Below, one piece after another: positions 44,193 through 53,601 of a DNA stretch of 64,000 nucleotides. The DNA is from Bacteroidota bacterium (GTDB lineage: Bacteria > Bacteroidota > Bacteroidia > Chitinophagales > Chitinophagaceae). The notes under the pieces are model-generated. The model saw only the letters and a program-made list of their open reading frames with translations. It ran no database searches and had not been told where the DNA came from. The first letter of the stretch is position 1. Each line of letters begins with the position of its first letter. The DNA is taken from contig JAFEAB010000108.1 of assembly GCA_018266615.1 (NCBI GenBank), forward strand, positions 1 to 64,000, read 5' to 3'. Made by a program: the position numbers and the translations under genes.

Positions 44193-47147
44193 ATGTACCT
44201 GAACTGTAAAACATATTTCAGCCTGCGGTATGGCACATTTTCCACTGCCGGGTTAGTAGCGGCGGCGGCGGATATGAATATCCCCCTGCTGGCACTTACT
44301 AATATCAATAACACCTGCGATAGCTGGGACTTTGTAAAGCGTTGCCGGGATACCGGAATAAAACCCATTGTGGGTACAGAAATCCGAAACGGAGATGATT
44401 TTCTGTACCTCCTCATCGCCGCCAACAACAGGGGCTTCGAATGGATTAACCGGTTTTTATCGGAACACCTTACCGAAGGAAAACCCTTTCCGCAAACGGC
44501 AGGAGAACACCCTTTTTTTAACGACCTCTGGGATGGCTTTGTAATTTATCCTCTGCACGGAAAAGATCCGAACCTCTTTTTTGCAAATGAACGCATCGGC
44601 ATGCTGCCCGTAGAAATAAATAAACTATATGGCGCCGACATGGAACTCCTCCGTAATAAACTGGTTGTACGCCAGCCCGTAACCTTTCAAAACAAAACCT
44701 ATTTTAATGTACACCGGCTCCTGCGCGCCATCGACAAAAATGTCCTGCTCTCAAAGCTTCCCAAAGAAGCACAGTGCCGGCCTGATGAAAGTTTTGTTCC
44801 GCCGCACACCCTGCTCGAGTTGTTTCGCCAGTACCCGTTTATTATAACCAACACCTATCGGTTGATGGACGACTGTAATATCCGGATGGATTTCCGCACC
44901 GATAAAAACAAGAAAATTTTCAGTGCCACAAAGGAAGACGACCGGGTGCTGCTCGAAAAGCTTGCCCTGGATGGATTCAGTTACAGGTATGGAAATAAAA
45001 ATATAACGGCAATGGGCAGACTAAAATCGGAGTTGCAGGTAATCAACGACCTCGGCTTTAATGCCTACTTTCTCATCACCTGGGATATCATCCGCTATGC
45101 CCAGGCACGGGGCTTTTACCATGTAGGGCGGGGCAGTGGCGCTAATTCCATTGTGGCCTATTGTCTCAAAATAACGGATGTTGATCCCATTGAGCTCGAC
45201 TTGTATTTTGAGCGCTTCCTCAACCCGTATCGTACTTCTCCCCCCGATTTTGATATTGATTTTTCCTGGCTCGACCGCGATGAAGTGATTGATTATGTGT
45301 TTAAGCGGTATGGCAAAGACCATGTGGCCCTATTGGGTATGTACTCCACCTTTCAATACCGGGCCGTAGTACGGGAACTGGGCAAAGTATTTGGGTTACC
45401 CAAAGAGGAAATCGATAAACTGGCACATGGTGCATCTGCGGAAGATAATATCCACCGGCAGATCCTGCAATACGGAAAGTTGATCGAAAACTTTCCCAAC
45501 CACCTTTCCATCCATCCCGGCGGAATGCTGATCAGTGAAGAAAGTGTCCATCAATATACCCCTGTATTTATGCCCCCCAAAGGGTTTGCCACGGCACAGA
45601 TCGATATGTTTATTGCAGAAGACATTGGGTTGTACAAACTGGATATTCTCAGTCAGCGCGGCCTTGGGCATATTAAAGAGAGCCTCCGGCTGGTTAAAGA
45701 AAACAAGGGCGTGGATGTGGATATACACGCTTTTCAAAAGTTCAAAAAAGACCCTCGCGTAAACGACCAAATCCGGAACGTGAATACCATTGGTTGTTTT
45801 TATATCGAATCGCCGGCCATGCGGCAGCTCCTCAAAAAACTGGAGTGTGCGGATTATATCACATTGGTTGCCGCCAGTTCTATCATTCGCCCGGGTGTGG
45901 CCAGCAGCGGGATGATGCGGGCTTATATAGAACGGTACCACGACCCGCACAACATCAATTATATTCACCCGATCATGAAAGAATTGTTGGAAGAAACATT
46001 TGGGGTGATGGTTTTCCAGGAAGATGTAATTAAGGTGGCACACCATTTTGCCGGGCTGGATATGGGAGAAGCGGATATCCTTCGCCGTGCAATGAGTGGT
46101 AAATACCGGGGTAGCCAGGAAATGCTGCGGATAAAAGAAAAATTCCTGGCCGGCTGTAAAGAACGGGGCCATCCCGATGAAGTGGCCCATGAAGTATGGC
46201 GGCAAATACAAAGCTTTGGCGGCTATAGCTTTTCAAAGGCCCACTCCGCATCTTTTGCGGTTGAGAGTTACCAGAGCCTCTTTCTTAAGACTTATTATCC
46301 CCGGGAATTCATGGTGGCCGTAATTAATAATTTCGGCGGCTTTTACAACCAGGAACTGTATTTCAGGGAACTGGGCAAGGCCGGCGCCATTATTCATCCG
46401 CCCTGTATAAACAGGAGCAACTATTACACAAATATTGACGGCAATGAGGTGTATGTAGGTTTTGTGCATGTAAAATCACTGGAGCAAGGGGTAGTGGAAA
46501 ATTTCCTGGAAGAAAGAAAACAGCACGGCCATTTCCTGCACCTGCAGGATTTTATTGAACGCACCGCCATCCCGCAGGAACAACTCAACACCCTGGTAAG
46601 CGCTGGCGCATTGGGCTTTACCGGTAAAAAGAAAAAACAATTGTTGTGGGAGGCTAACTTCCTGCAGAAAAAAAACAGCATACACGTACCCGCATCGGCA
46701 TCCATCTTTCAGGAACCGGCCATCGAATTCCAACTACCCGAGCTCGCGCACAACTCACTGGACGATTTATTTGATGAACTGGAGACCCTCGACTTTACTA
46801 TCAGCAGTCCATTCCGGTTATTGCATGAGGATCCTTACAAATATATGCTTGCTAAAGATATTGCCTCCCACTTAGGAGAAACCATAACCACCGTAGCTTA
46901 CTTTGTAGAATATAAAATTGTACCTACCATAAATAAAAAACCAATGAGCTTTGGTACCTTTCTGGATGTGGAATTAAACTGGATAGATACCGTGCAATTT
47001 CCAAACGTATTTGCCCAATATCCTATTAAAGGAAAAGGGTTTTATAAAATAACCGGGAAAGTGGTTTCCGATTTCGGCGTACATGTGATAGAAGTAAAAA
47101 CGATGCACAAACTTGGCTATAAAAAAAGAGCGTATGCAACGCTTTAA
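44193..47147 (+). CDS. DNA polymerase III alpha-like subunit (error-prone type, DnaE2/ImuC-like)
   Basis: 984 residues, shorter than a replicative DnaE. The N-terminal PHP region begins LNCKTYFSLRYGT and lacks the HxH metal ligands, and a later segment reads LALTNINN where TDH-like residues are usual, so the proofreading-like site looks dead. Polymerase aspartates remain: PDFDIDF at about 351-353 and LYKLDILSQRGL near 483. A C-terminal OB-like domain follows (FGTFLDVELNWIDTV). With dinB three bases downstream, it looks like a translesion module. The candidate SOS-like operator at its promoter supports damage control, but this is inference. Confidence 0.88.
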   Translation: MYLNCKTYFSLRYGTFSTAGLVAAAADMNIPLLALTNINNTCDSWDFVKRCRDTGIKPIVGTEIRNGDDFLYLLIAANNRGFEWINRFLSEHLTEGKPFPQTAGEHPFFNDLWDGFVIYPLHGKDPNLFFANERIGMLPVEINKLYGADMELLRNKLVVRQPVTFQNKTYFNVHRLLRAIDKNVLLSKLPKEAQCRPDESFVPPHTLLELFRQYPFIITNTYRLMDDCNIRMDFRTDKNKKIFSATKEDDRVLLEKLALDGFSYRYGNKNITAMGRLKSELQVINDLGFNAYFLITWDIIRYAQARGFYHVGRGSGANSIVAYCLKITDVDPIELDLYFERFLNPYRTSPPDFDIDFSWLDRDEVIDYVFKRYGKDHVALLGMYSTFQYRAVVRELGKVFGLPKEEIDKLAHGASAEDNIHRQILQYGKLIENFPNHLSIHPGGMLISEESVHQYTPVFMPPKGFATAQIDMFIAEDIGLYKLDILSQRGLGHIKESLRLVKENKGVDVDIHAFQKFKKDPRVNDQIRNVNTIGCFYIESPAMRQLLKKLECADYITLVAASSIIRPGVASSGMMRAYIERYHDPHNINYIHPIMKELLEETFGVMVFQEDVIKVAHHFAGLDMGEADILRRAMSGKYRGSQEMLRIKEKFLAGCKERGHPDEVAHEVWRQIQSFGGYSFSKAHSASFAVESYQSLFLKTYYPREFMVAVINNFGGFYNQELYFRELGKAGAIIHPPCINRSNYYTNIDGNEVYVGFVHVKSLEQGVVENFLEERKQHGHFLHLQDFIERTAIPQEQLNTLVSAGALGFTGKKKKQLLWEANFLQKKNSIHVPASASIFQEPAIEFQLPELAHNSLDDLFDELETLDFTISSPFRLLHEDPYKYMLAKDIASHLGETITTVAYFVEYKIVPTINKKPMSFGTFLDVELNWIDTVQFPNVFAQYPIKGKGFYKITGKVVSDFGVHVIEVKTMHKLGYKKRAYATL

Positions 47148-47150
47148 TCG

Positions 47151-48317
47151 ATGCTAAAAGAAGAAAGGCATATTACCCACCTTGATCTCGACTCCTTCTT
47201 TGTGTCGGTGGAGTGCTTGCGTAACCCCAAGCTTATCGGCAAGCCGGTGGTTATCGGTGGCAACAGCGACCGGGGTGTGGTGGCTTCCTGCAGTTATGAG
47301 GCGAGGGCCTATGGGGTACACAGCGCCATGCCCATGAAGATTGCGCGAAGGTTGTGTCCACACGCCATCATTGTGCGTGGCGACATGGAAGCCTACAGTA
47401 AGTACTCGGGGTTGGTTACTGATATTATACAAGAAAGTACCCCACTTTTTGAAAAATCTTCGATTGATGAGTTTTATGTTGACCTCACCGGCATGGATCG
47501 TTTTTTTGGCTGTCGGCAGTTTAGTTCAGCGTTGAGGAAAAAAATAATAAAGGAAAGCGGACTTCCTATTTCCTACGCCATGGCCAGCAATAAACTGGTG
47601 AGTAAAGTTGCCACAAACGAAGTAAAGCCCAATGGCCAGGTAGAAATTCCTTTTGGCAATGAAAAATCATTTCTGGCACCTCTGAGTGTGGCCAAAATCC
47701 CCGGGGTAGGAAAAAAGACGGCTTATCTGTTGATGAAAATGGGGGTTGAAACCGTTAAGACCCTCAGCGAAATCCCCCTTGCCATGATGGAAAACCTGTT
47801 GGGAAAAAGCGGTATTGAGCTGTCCCACAAAGCTAACGGTATCGATGAAACGCCGGTTGTGCCATATCACGAACAAAAGTCCATCTCCACCGAAAACACA
47901 TTTCAGCAGGATACCATCGATACCACCCTGCTGAATAATGAGCTGGTACGTATGACGGAGAAGGTTGCTTTTGAACTGCGTTCGCAAAACAAACTTACGG
48001 GCTGTATAACCGTCAAGTTACGGTATGCCAATTTTGAGACGTTTACCAAACAACAGGCCATCCCTTACAGCAACGCCGATCACATCATCTTAAAAACCGT
48101 AAAAGATTTATTCTCCCGTCTGTACGACCGTAGGATGCTGGTAAGGCTAATTGGGGTGCGGTTTACCAACCTGATTCCAGGCAATTATCAAATAGACCTT
48201 TTTGACGATACCCAGGAAATGATCAGCCTTTACCAGGCAATTGACAGTATCAAAAACCGGTTTGGCGAAGATTTCATAACCCGGGCTACCATAAAAAGTT
48301 CTCCGTCTCAGGATTAA
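47151..48317 (+). CDS. dinB: Y-family DNA polymerase (DinB/Pol IV type)
   Basis: 388 residues with an intact active site: D11 in LDLDSFFVSVE and D106/E107 in SSIDEFYVD. A helix-hairpin-helix (IPGVGKKTAYLLMKMG) and a little-finger domain follow. Near the C-terminus QIDLF (347-351) fits a sliding-clamp-binding site. It starts 3 bases after the dnaE-like stop, so the two polymerases are co-translated. It is catalytically competent by residue, unlike ImuB-type partners. Confidence 0.93.
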   Translation: MLKEERHITHLDLDSFFVSVECLRNPKLIGKPVVIGGNSDRGVVASCSYEARAYGVHSAMPMKIARRLCPHAIIVRGDMEAYSKYSGLVTDIIQESTPLFEKSSIDEFYVDLTGMDRFFGCRQFSSALRKKIIKESGLPISYAMASNKLVSKVATNEVKPNGQVEIPFGNEKSFLAPLSVAKIPGVGKKTAYLLMKMGVETVKTLSEIPLAMMENLLGKSGIELSHKANGIDETPVVPYHEQKSISTENTFQQDTIDTTLLNNELVRMTEKVAFELRSQNKLTGCITVKLRYANFETFTKQQAIPYSNADHIILKTVKDLFSRLYDRRMLVRLIGVRFTNLIPGNYQIDLFDDTQEMISLYQAIDSIKNRFGEDFITRATIKSSPSQD

Positions 48318-48524
48318 GTAAAGATTGCGGTACCCCTGTTTCCCCCTTTTATTCTCCGAAAAACAACCCACCTTTGTTTCGGAATAATTTGTGGCCGTAA
48401 CCAGGCGTTACAAAAGATTCAGTACCGTACGATTTCTCTGCAATCAGTCCATTTAAAAATAGGGATGCATTTTCTATTCGGTTAAATGTATCGTCACAAA
48501 AATTTGCCATAAAAAATCACAAAT

Positions 48525-49760
48525 ATGAAACCGGAAAGTTTAATGATGTCGTACGGCTTTAAGCCCGAACTGTCGGAGGGGTCAGTAAAATGTCCCATTT
48601 TCATGACTTCCACATTCGCCTTCAAAAATGCAGAGGCCGGCAAAGCCTTTTTTGAAATCGCGTACGGACGAAGAAGCAGAGCGGAATCTGAAGAACCCGG
48701 GCTAATATACAGCCGCATTAACAATCCCGATCTGGAAATACTCGAAAACAGGTTAACCCTATGGGATGTGGCAGAAGACTGCGCCGTATTTGAAAGCGGA
48801 ATGGCCGCCATAACCACGGTGCTCCTCGAGTTTTTAAATCCGGGCGACCTGTTGCTAATCAGCAGCCCCCTCTATGGTGGGAGTGATCACTTCATTAAAA
48901 AAATCTTAATCAAATTCAATATCCGGGTACTGGAATTTAGCGTGGGAGACAGCAAAGAAAAAATTATAAATCTGGTGAAAGAATGCGGGATGGCAGATAA
49001 ACTCAGCCTGATATATATAGAAACACCAGCCAATCCCACCAACGATTTAATTGATATTGAAAGTACCTCCGAAATAGCAAAACACTTTTCCACTCCGGAA
49101 AAAGAAGTATTACTGGCAGTAGATAATACGTATATGGGGCCGGTATGGCAACATCCGCTAAAGCACGGAGCCAACCTGGTTTTATACTCTGCCACTAAAT
49201 ATATTGGCGGGCACAGCGATATAATTGCAGGTGCGTGCTTAGGTAGCAGAACCTTACTGAAACGCGTAAAAGCAATGCGTACCTTTCTGGGAAACATGGC
49301 AAGTCCGCACACTGGCTGGCTGTTGTTGCGAAGCCTCGAAACATTAAAACCCAGAATGGATGTACAATCGGCTAATGCAAATAAGGTAGCGGCATTTTTA
49401 ACGACTCATCCCCGGGTGGAAAAAGTATATTTCCCCGGTAACCTCATACCAGGAACCGAGCAGTATCAAATAAAGCAAAAGCAATGCTTAACAAATGGTG
49501 GAATGATTTCTTTTGATGTAAAAGGAGGGGAGGCGGAGGCTTTTAAAGCGCTGAATGCATTAAAATTGATTAAGCTGGCGGTTAGCCTGGGCAGTACCGA
49601 AAGTTTAGCAGAACACCCAGCTACCATGACACACAGTGATGTAGATGAAAACGACAGAATTAAATTTTCAATTACCGAAAAAATGATTCGCCTCTCTGTA
49701 GGAGTAGAGAATTTTGAGGATATTATCAGTGACTTGCAACAGGCGCTGGAAAAAATATAA
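48525..49760 (+). CDS. Cystathionine gamma-synthase/methionine gamma-lyase family PLP enzyme
   Basis: 411 residues, fold type I. The PLP lysine is K225 in YSATKYIGGHSD, and the substrate-side Tyr is in IYSRINNPD. Motifs LAVDNTYMGPVWQHP and SLGSTESLAEHPATMTH match this Cys/Met metabolism family. Whether it makes cystathionine or breaks down methionine cannot be told. There is no SAM-type riboswitch upstream. Confidence 0.9.
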   Translation: MKPESLMMSYGFKPELSEGSVKCPIFMTSTFAFKNAEAGKAFFEIAYGRRSRAESEEPGLIYSRINNPDLEILENRLTLWDVAEDCAVFESGMAAITTVLLEFLNPGDLLLISSPLYGGSDHFIKKILIKFNIRVLEFSVGDSKEKIINLVKECGMADKLSLIYIETPANPTNDLIDIESTSEIAKHFSTPEKEVLLAVDNTYMGPVWQHPLKHGANLVLYSATKYIGGHSDIIAGACLGSRTLLKRVKAMRTFLGNMASPHTGWLLLRSLETLKPRMDVQSANANKVAAFLTTHPRVEKVYFPGNLIPGTEQYQIKQKQCLTNGGMISFDVKGGEAEAFKALNALKLIKLAVSLGSTESLAEHPATMTHSDVDENDRIKFSITEKMIRLSVGVENFEDIISDLQQALEKI

Positions 49761-49912
49761 GAGTTGAGCCAGAACCTGTAGGAAACCAATGGGATGAATG
49801 CAGGAATGGAACTCAATGTTCACAAATGAGATCATTAACCATGTAGCAAATCTATACTCGCTCCTGAAAATGATCCTCGATAAAGTTTAGACAATTATAA
49901 AAAAGAAGTCGG

Positions 49913-49946
49913 GCCTGTTGCTGCCCCCACCCCGGGGGTAAAAATA
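49913..49946. repeat. 34-bp direct repeat, left copy
   Basis: A 34-base unit (GCCTGTTGCTGCCCCC at its start) holding a CCCCC-ACCCC-GGGGG hairpin (49924-49938) and then TAAAAATA. It is repeated at 50695-50728 with one base change (A to G in the loop). Confidence 0.85.
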
Positions 49947-50040
49947 TTCGCATAAAAAATTCAAACAAAAAAAATTGACTAAAGAAATTTCCGTTTGACT
50001 TAAACCTAATTTTTTTGGCTACTATGGAAATTGGTTATGG

Positions 50041-50618
50041 CCACGAATGAAATACCCTTGCCACGAATGCACGAATGAAACACCCTTACCACGAATGCAC
50101 GAATGAAATACCCTTGCCACGAATGCACGAATGAAATACCCTTGCCACAAGTGCACAAATAAAAATACCATTGCCACGAATGCACGAATGAAATACCCTT
50201 GCCACGAATGCACGAATATAATACCCATGCCACAAGTGCACGAATAAAAATACCCTTGCCACGAATGCACGAATGAAATACCCTTGCCACGAATGCACGA
50301 ATATAATACCCTTGCCACGAATGCACGAATGAAATACCCATGCCACAAGTGCACGAATAAAAATACCCTTGCCACGAATGCACGAATGAAAATACCATTG
50401 CCTCGAATGCACGAATGAAATACCATAGCCTCGAATGCACGACTGAAATACCATAGCCTCGAATGCACGACTGAAATACCCTTGCCACAAGTGCACGAAT
50501 AAAAATACCATTGCCACGAATGCACGAATGAAATACCATTGCCTCGAATGCACGAATGAAATACCATTGCCTCGAATGCACGAATAAAAATACCCTTGCC
50601 ACGAATGCACGAATGAAT
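50041..50618. repeat. Tandem repeat array, about 20 units of 28-29 bp
   Basis: A core like CCACGAATGCACGAATGAAA is repeated about 20 times, plus one shortened first unit. Two unit types alternate: 28 bp with CCACGAATG and 29 bp with CCACAAGTG. There are no spacers, so it is not CRISPR. The minus strand is open in all three frames, because 28 bp shifts the frame each unit and no stop codons arise. Coding is unlikely. Confidence 0.93.
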
Positions 50619-50654
50619 AGCCCGGATACAAATGGCATCCGGTTTATTAGGGCT
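50619..50654. other. Two-tier hairpin ending the repeat array
   Basis: Nested inverted repeats: CCGGAT/ATCCGG (50622-50627 and 50637-50642) inside AGCCC/GGGCT (50619-50623 and 50650-50654). Lies just past the last repeat unit. Confidence 0.6.
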
Positions 50655-50694
50655 ACAAAAAAAATCAGGTTGTTTTAAATTGGAAAAAATTTAA

Positions 50695-50728
50695 GCCTGT
50701 TGCTGCCCCCGCCCCGGGGGTAAAAATA
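50695..50728. repeat. 34-bp direct repeat, right copy
   Basis: Matches 49913-49946 in the same orientation with one base change. The two copies bracket the tandem array and its flanks. Confidence 0.85.
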
Positions 50729-50842
50729 GGAGAGATAAATATCGAAGCAAAATTCTCTCCCTAAAGTAATTTTATTCGTACTTAATAAATATTTAGGTTA
50801 AAATGAAAGGAAGTTTTTTCCGCCGGACCGGTATAAAATCAC

Positions 50843-52036
50843 TCAATAAAAATATTCTGCCTTATAGGGATACCGGATGCGGTAAAGGTCGCGCACCTTA
50901 TATAAAATGGTCTGCCTTAATTTATCGATATTCATTTTTTCAGATGCGCTTACAAAAACGCAGTTCCCTTTGGTTTCTAACTCCCAGCGTTGCTTTAAAT
51001 CATTGAGTATTTCCTGTCTCACTTCGGCCTCCAGCCATTCATCAAATACATTCTTCTCGTACAAATCCATCTTATTAAAGATGGTGATGGTTGGTTTTTC
51101 GCCACAGCCTATTTCAGAAAGTGTTCTGTTCACTACATTCAACTGATCTTCGTACTGGGTATGGGAAATATCAACAACGTGCAGGAGGATGTCTGCTTCA
51201 CGCACTTCATCGAGGGTGCTTTTAAAACTTTCCACCAGATGATGGGGAAGTTTACGGATAAAGCCAACGGTATCACTCAGTAAAAAAGGAGTTTGTTCAA
51301 AAACCACTTTACGGGTTGTAGTATCGAGCGTTGCAAACAATTTATTCTCAGCAAAAACTTCGCTCTTACTGAGCAGTGTCATCAGGGTGGATTTTCCCAC
51401 GTTTGTATATCCAACCAGGGCAACCCGGATAAACTCGCCACGTTCCTTTCGTTGGGTAAATGCCTGTCTATCAATTTCGCGTAACCGTTGGCGTAAGAGG
51501 CTGATTTTATCTTTAACAATACGGCGGTCGGTTTCAATTTCTGTTTCACCCGGGCCACGCGTACCTACGCCGCCACCCTGTCTTTCGAGATGCTTCCACA
51601 TGCCTTTGAGCCGGGGAAGCAGGTATTGATATTGGGCAAGTTCCACCTGGGTTTTTGCCTGTGCCGTTTTTGCGCGGCTGGCAAAAATATCGAGGATCAG
51701 GTCGCTCCTGTCGATGGTTTTAGTACCCAGTTCCTTTTCAATATTCTGGATTTGCGAGCCGGTAAGTTCGTCATCAAAAATGACGATGGAAATATTTCCA
51801 CGATGAAGAATAAACTTCTTTATTTCTTCCAATTTACCCTTTCCCACAAAGGTGCGGCTATCCGGGTGGGTTAGTTTTTGGGTAAATCGCTTTATGGTTT
51901 TGGCGCCGGCTGTTTCGGCCAGGAATGAAAGTTCATTAAGGTATTCATTTACCTGCACTTCATCCTGGTCCTTCTGCACTACACCCACTAGTATAGCCAG
52001 TTCTTCATTTGCTAACTTACTTTTCTTCTCTATCAA
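50843..52036 (-). CDS. hflX: GTPase HflX
   Basis: 397 residues. The N-terminal HflX domain has TFVGKGKLEEI, then RQGGGVGTRGPGETEIETDRR, and the GTPase domain has P-loop GYTNVGKST, DTVGFIRKLPH and NKMD. It rescues stalled ribosomes by splitting 70S under stress. It lies 66 bases after surA with a terminator in between. The C-terminus ends in a Tyr/Phe-rich tail. Confidence 0.94.
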   Translation of the reverse strand: MIEKKSKLANEELAILVGVVQKDQDEVQVNEYLNELSFLAETAGAKTIKRFTQKLTHPDSRTFVGKGKLEEIKKFILHRGNISIVIFDDELTGSQIQNIEKELGTKTIDRSDLILDIFASRAKTAQAKTQVELAQYQYLLPRLKGMWKHLERQGGGVGTRGPGETEIETDRRIVKDKISLLRQRLREIDRQAFTQRKERGEFIRVALVGYTNVGKSTLMTLLSKSEVFAENKLFATLDTTTRKVVFEQTPFLLSDTVGFIRKLPHHLVESFKSTLDEVREADILLHVVDISHTQYEDQLNVVNRTLSEIGCGEKPTITIFNKMDLYEKNVFDEWLEAEVRQEILNDLKQRWELETKGNCVFVSASEKMNIDKLRQTILYKVRDLYRIRYPYKAEYFY

Positions 52037-52057
52037 ATGTTCCTAATTAAGAGAAAC

Positions 52058-52085
52058 AAAAAAGCGGGAGATGAATTTCGCCCGC
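52058..52085 (-). terminator. Intrinsic terminator after surA
   Basis: Minus strand: GCGGG (52085-52081), 12-nt loop, CCCGC (52068-52064), then six T (52063-52058). Confidence 0.7.
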
Positions 52086-52101
52086 CAGGTTTAAATAATA
52101 A

Positions 52102-53475
52102 TTATTTATGTGCGGAACCTGAATATGATTCAGCGGCTTCAAACCACTTTTTCATTTGAGGGCAGTCGCGATATTCATCATCTACCCGGATATAATAATT
52201 TTTGATCTGCCTGTCGAACCATTGCTCGAGCACCTCTTCTTTTTTTTCCTCCAGGGCTCTTGCAGCAATCTTGCTGTAATCGTCTTTTAGATTTTCGCGG
52301 TGCGGTTCGGTTCGGGTTTTCAGATAAACAATCCGTACGGCTTTACGGCCGCGATCATCCGTATATTCTACCGGTTGTGAATACTCTCCTACTTTCATTT
52401 TATTCATCATGGAAACCAATCCGGCATCTAACTGATCCATGGTAAGAAACGTACCATTTGTACCCTGCAACATGCCGGCAGTGAATTTACTCGATTCATC
52501 ATCGCTGTACCTGTTTACGGCCTCACCAAAGGTGAGGGTGCCGGCAATTAATTTAGATCTCACCGTATCCAGTTTTTCGAGGGATTCACGGCTTTCGTAC
52601 TGGGTAACCTGCGGAACTTTCAAAATGTGCCTAACTACCGCTTCATCACCGGCGCGGCTAACCAGTTGGATAATATGATAGCCAAACCGGGTCTTGAATG
52701 GGTTCGATACCTGTCCTTCTTTCAGGGTGAATGCTTTTGCCAGCCAGGTTGGATCCAGATCGCGCTGGCTGCGGTTTATTTCATATTGTCCGCCCTTATC
52801 TTTACTACCCGGGTCTTCCGAGTACAGGGCCGCCAGTGCCGCAAACGACTTTCCATTTTCGATTTGCTTTTTATAATCCTGCAATTGTTCAATACAATAC
52901 AATTCGGCTTCCCGGCTTGCCTTGGGATGAATTACAATTTGCCCTACTTCCACTTCAGATTCATAGAGAGGAAGGCTATCTACAGGAATTTTATCAAAAT
53001 AAGCTTTTACTTCGTTGGGGGTGATTTTTACATCTTCCACAATCTTGTTTCGCATAGCGGCAGCCAGTTTACGATCGCGGAAGCCTTCTTTAAAATCTTC
53101 TTTTAGCTGGTACACCGATTTGCCCGCCACTCGCTCCAATTCATCTTTCGATCCATATTGAGAAATAAAGTAGCGAATTTGATTATCAATGTCTGTTTCA
53201 ACTTCTTCATCGGTAACCGGAATCGAATCCTTTTCTGCCTGGAGTACAAGGGCTTTAATTCCCATGGATTGTTCCAGGGTGAGGCATCGTGCATCGGGAG
53301 GCAATTCCATTCCCTGGCGTTGCATATCGAGCAGGCTGTTATCAATATCGCTCTTCAAAACAATTTTGTTGCCTACAACGCCAACAATTTTATCAACCAA
53401 CACTTTTTGGGGTTGCGCAAAAACAGGCACTGCAACGAAGGCAAGCATAAAAAATAGAAAAGTCCTTTTTAACAT
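52102..53475 (-). CDS. surA: SurA-type periplasmic peptidyl-prolyl isomerase
   Basis: 457 residues from the ATG at 53475, which gives a clean signal peptide (MLKRTFLFFMLAFVAVPVFAQ). Residues 20-170 form the SurA N-terminal domain, and two parvulin domains follow (LVIHPKASREAEL-like and RHILKVPQVTQYES segments, with KDKGGQYEINRSQ and GRKAVRIVYLKTR). It assists outer-membrane protein folding. Codons upstream to 53514 are probably not used. It is separated from infB by a terminator. Confidence 0.92.
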   Translation of the reverse strand: MLKRTFLFFMLAFVAVPVFAQPQKVLVDKIVGVVGNKIVLKSDIDNSLLDMQRQGMELPPDARCLTLEQSMGIKALVLQAEKDSIPVTDEEVETDIDNQIRYFISQYGSKDELERVAGKSVYQLKEDFKEGFRDRKLAAAMRNKIVEDVKITPNEVKAYFDKIPVDSLPLYESEVEVGQIVIHPKASREAELYCIEQLQDYKKQIENGKSFAALAALYSEDPGSKDKGGQYEINRSQRDLDPTWLAKAFTLKEGQVSNPFKTRFGYHIIQLVSRAGDEAVVRHILKVPQVTQYESRESLEKLDTVRSKLIAGTLTFGEAVNRYSDDESSKFTAGMLQGTNGTFLTMDQLDAGLVSMMNKMKVGEYSQPVEYTDDRGRKAVRIVYLKTRTEPHRENLKDDYSKIAARALEEKKEEVLEQWFDRQIKNYYIRVDDEYRDCPQMKKWFEAAESYSGSAHK

Positions 53476-53564
53476 CTGGTAAAATTTGAACCGTGGCGGT
53501 AAAATTAAATCCACTGGCGCGGCTGCTTAGGATGCCGCCATCATTTAACAAATAATTGTACCAA

Positions 53565-53597
53565 TACCAATCGCCGAAATGTTTTCAGCGATTGGTA
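53565..53597 (-). terminator. Terminator hairpin after infB
   Basis: Perfect 10-bp stem TACCAATCGC/GCGATTGGTA with a 13-nt loop that has an inner GAAA/TTTC pair. It begins five bases past the infB stop. The T-run is short, so it may also act as an RNA stabiliser. Confidence 0.65.
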
Positions 53598-53601
53598 AAT
53601 A

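Noticed and set aside
45396..46211. Long antisense frame inside dnaE
   Set aside because: Shadow of the real gene in another frame; composition follows codon bias of the opposite strand.
48318..48524. SAM riboswitch before the cystathionine gamma-synthase-like gene
   Set aside because: No SAM-I or SAM-II core sequences or terminator switch seen in the 207-bp leader.
50041..50618. Possible CRISPR array
   Set aside because: Units follow each other without unique spacers and there are no cas genes.
50006..50638. Three long overlapping reading frames on the minus strand in the repeat array
   Set aside because: They are a product of the 28-bp repeat with no stop codon in any frame. They lack a normal start context and any non-repetitive sequence.
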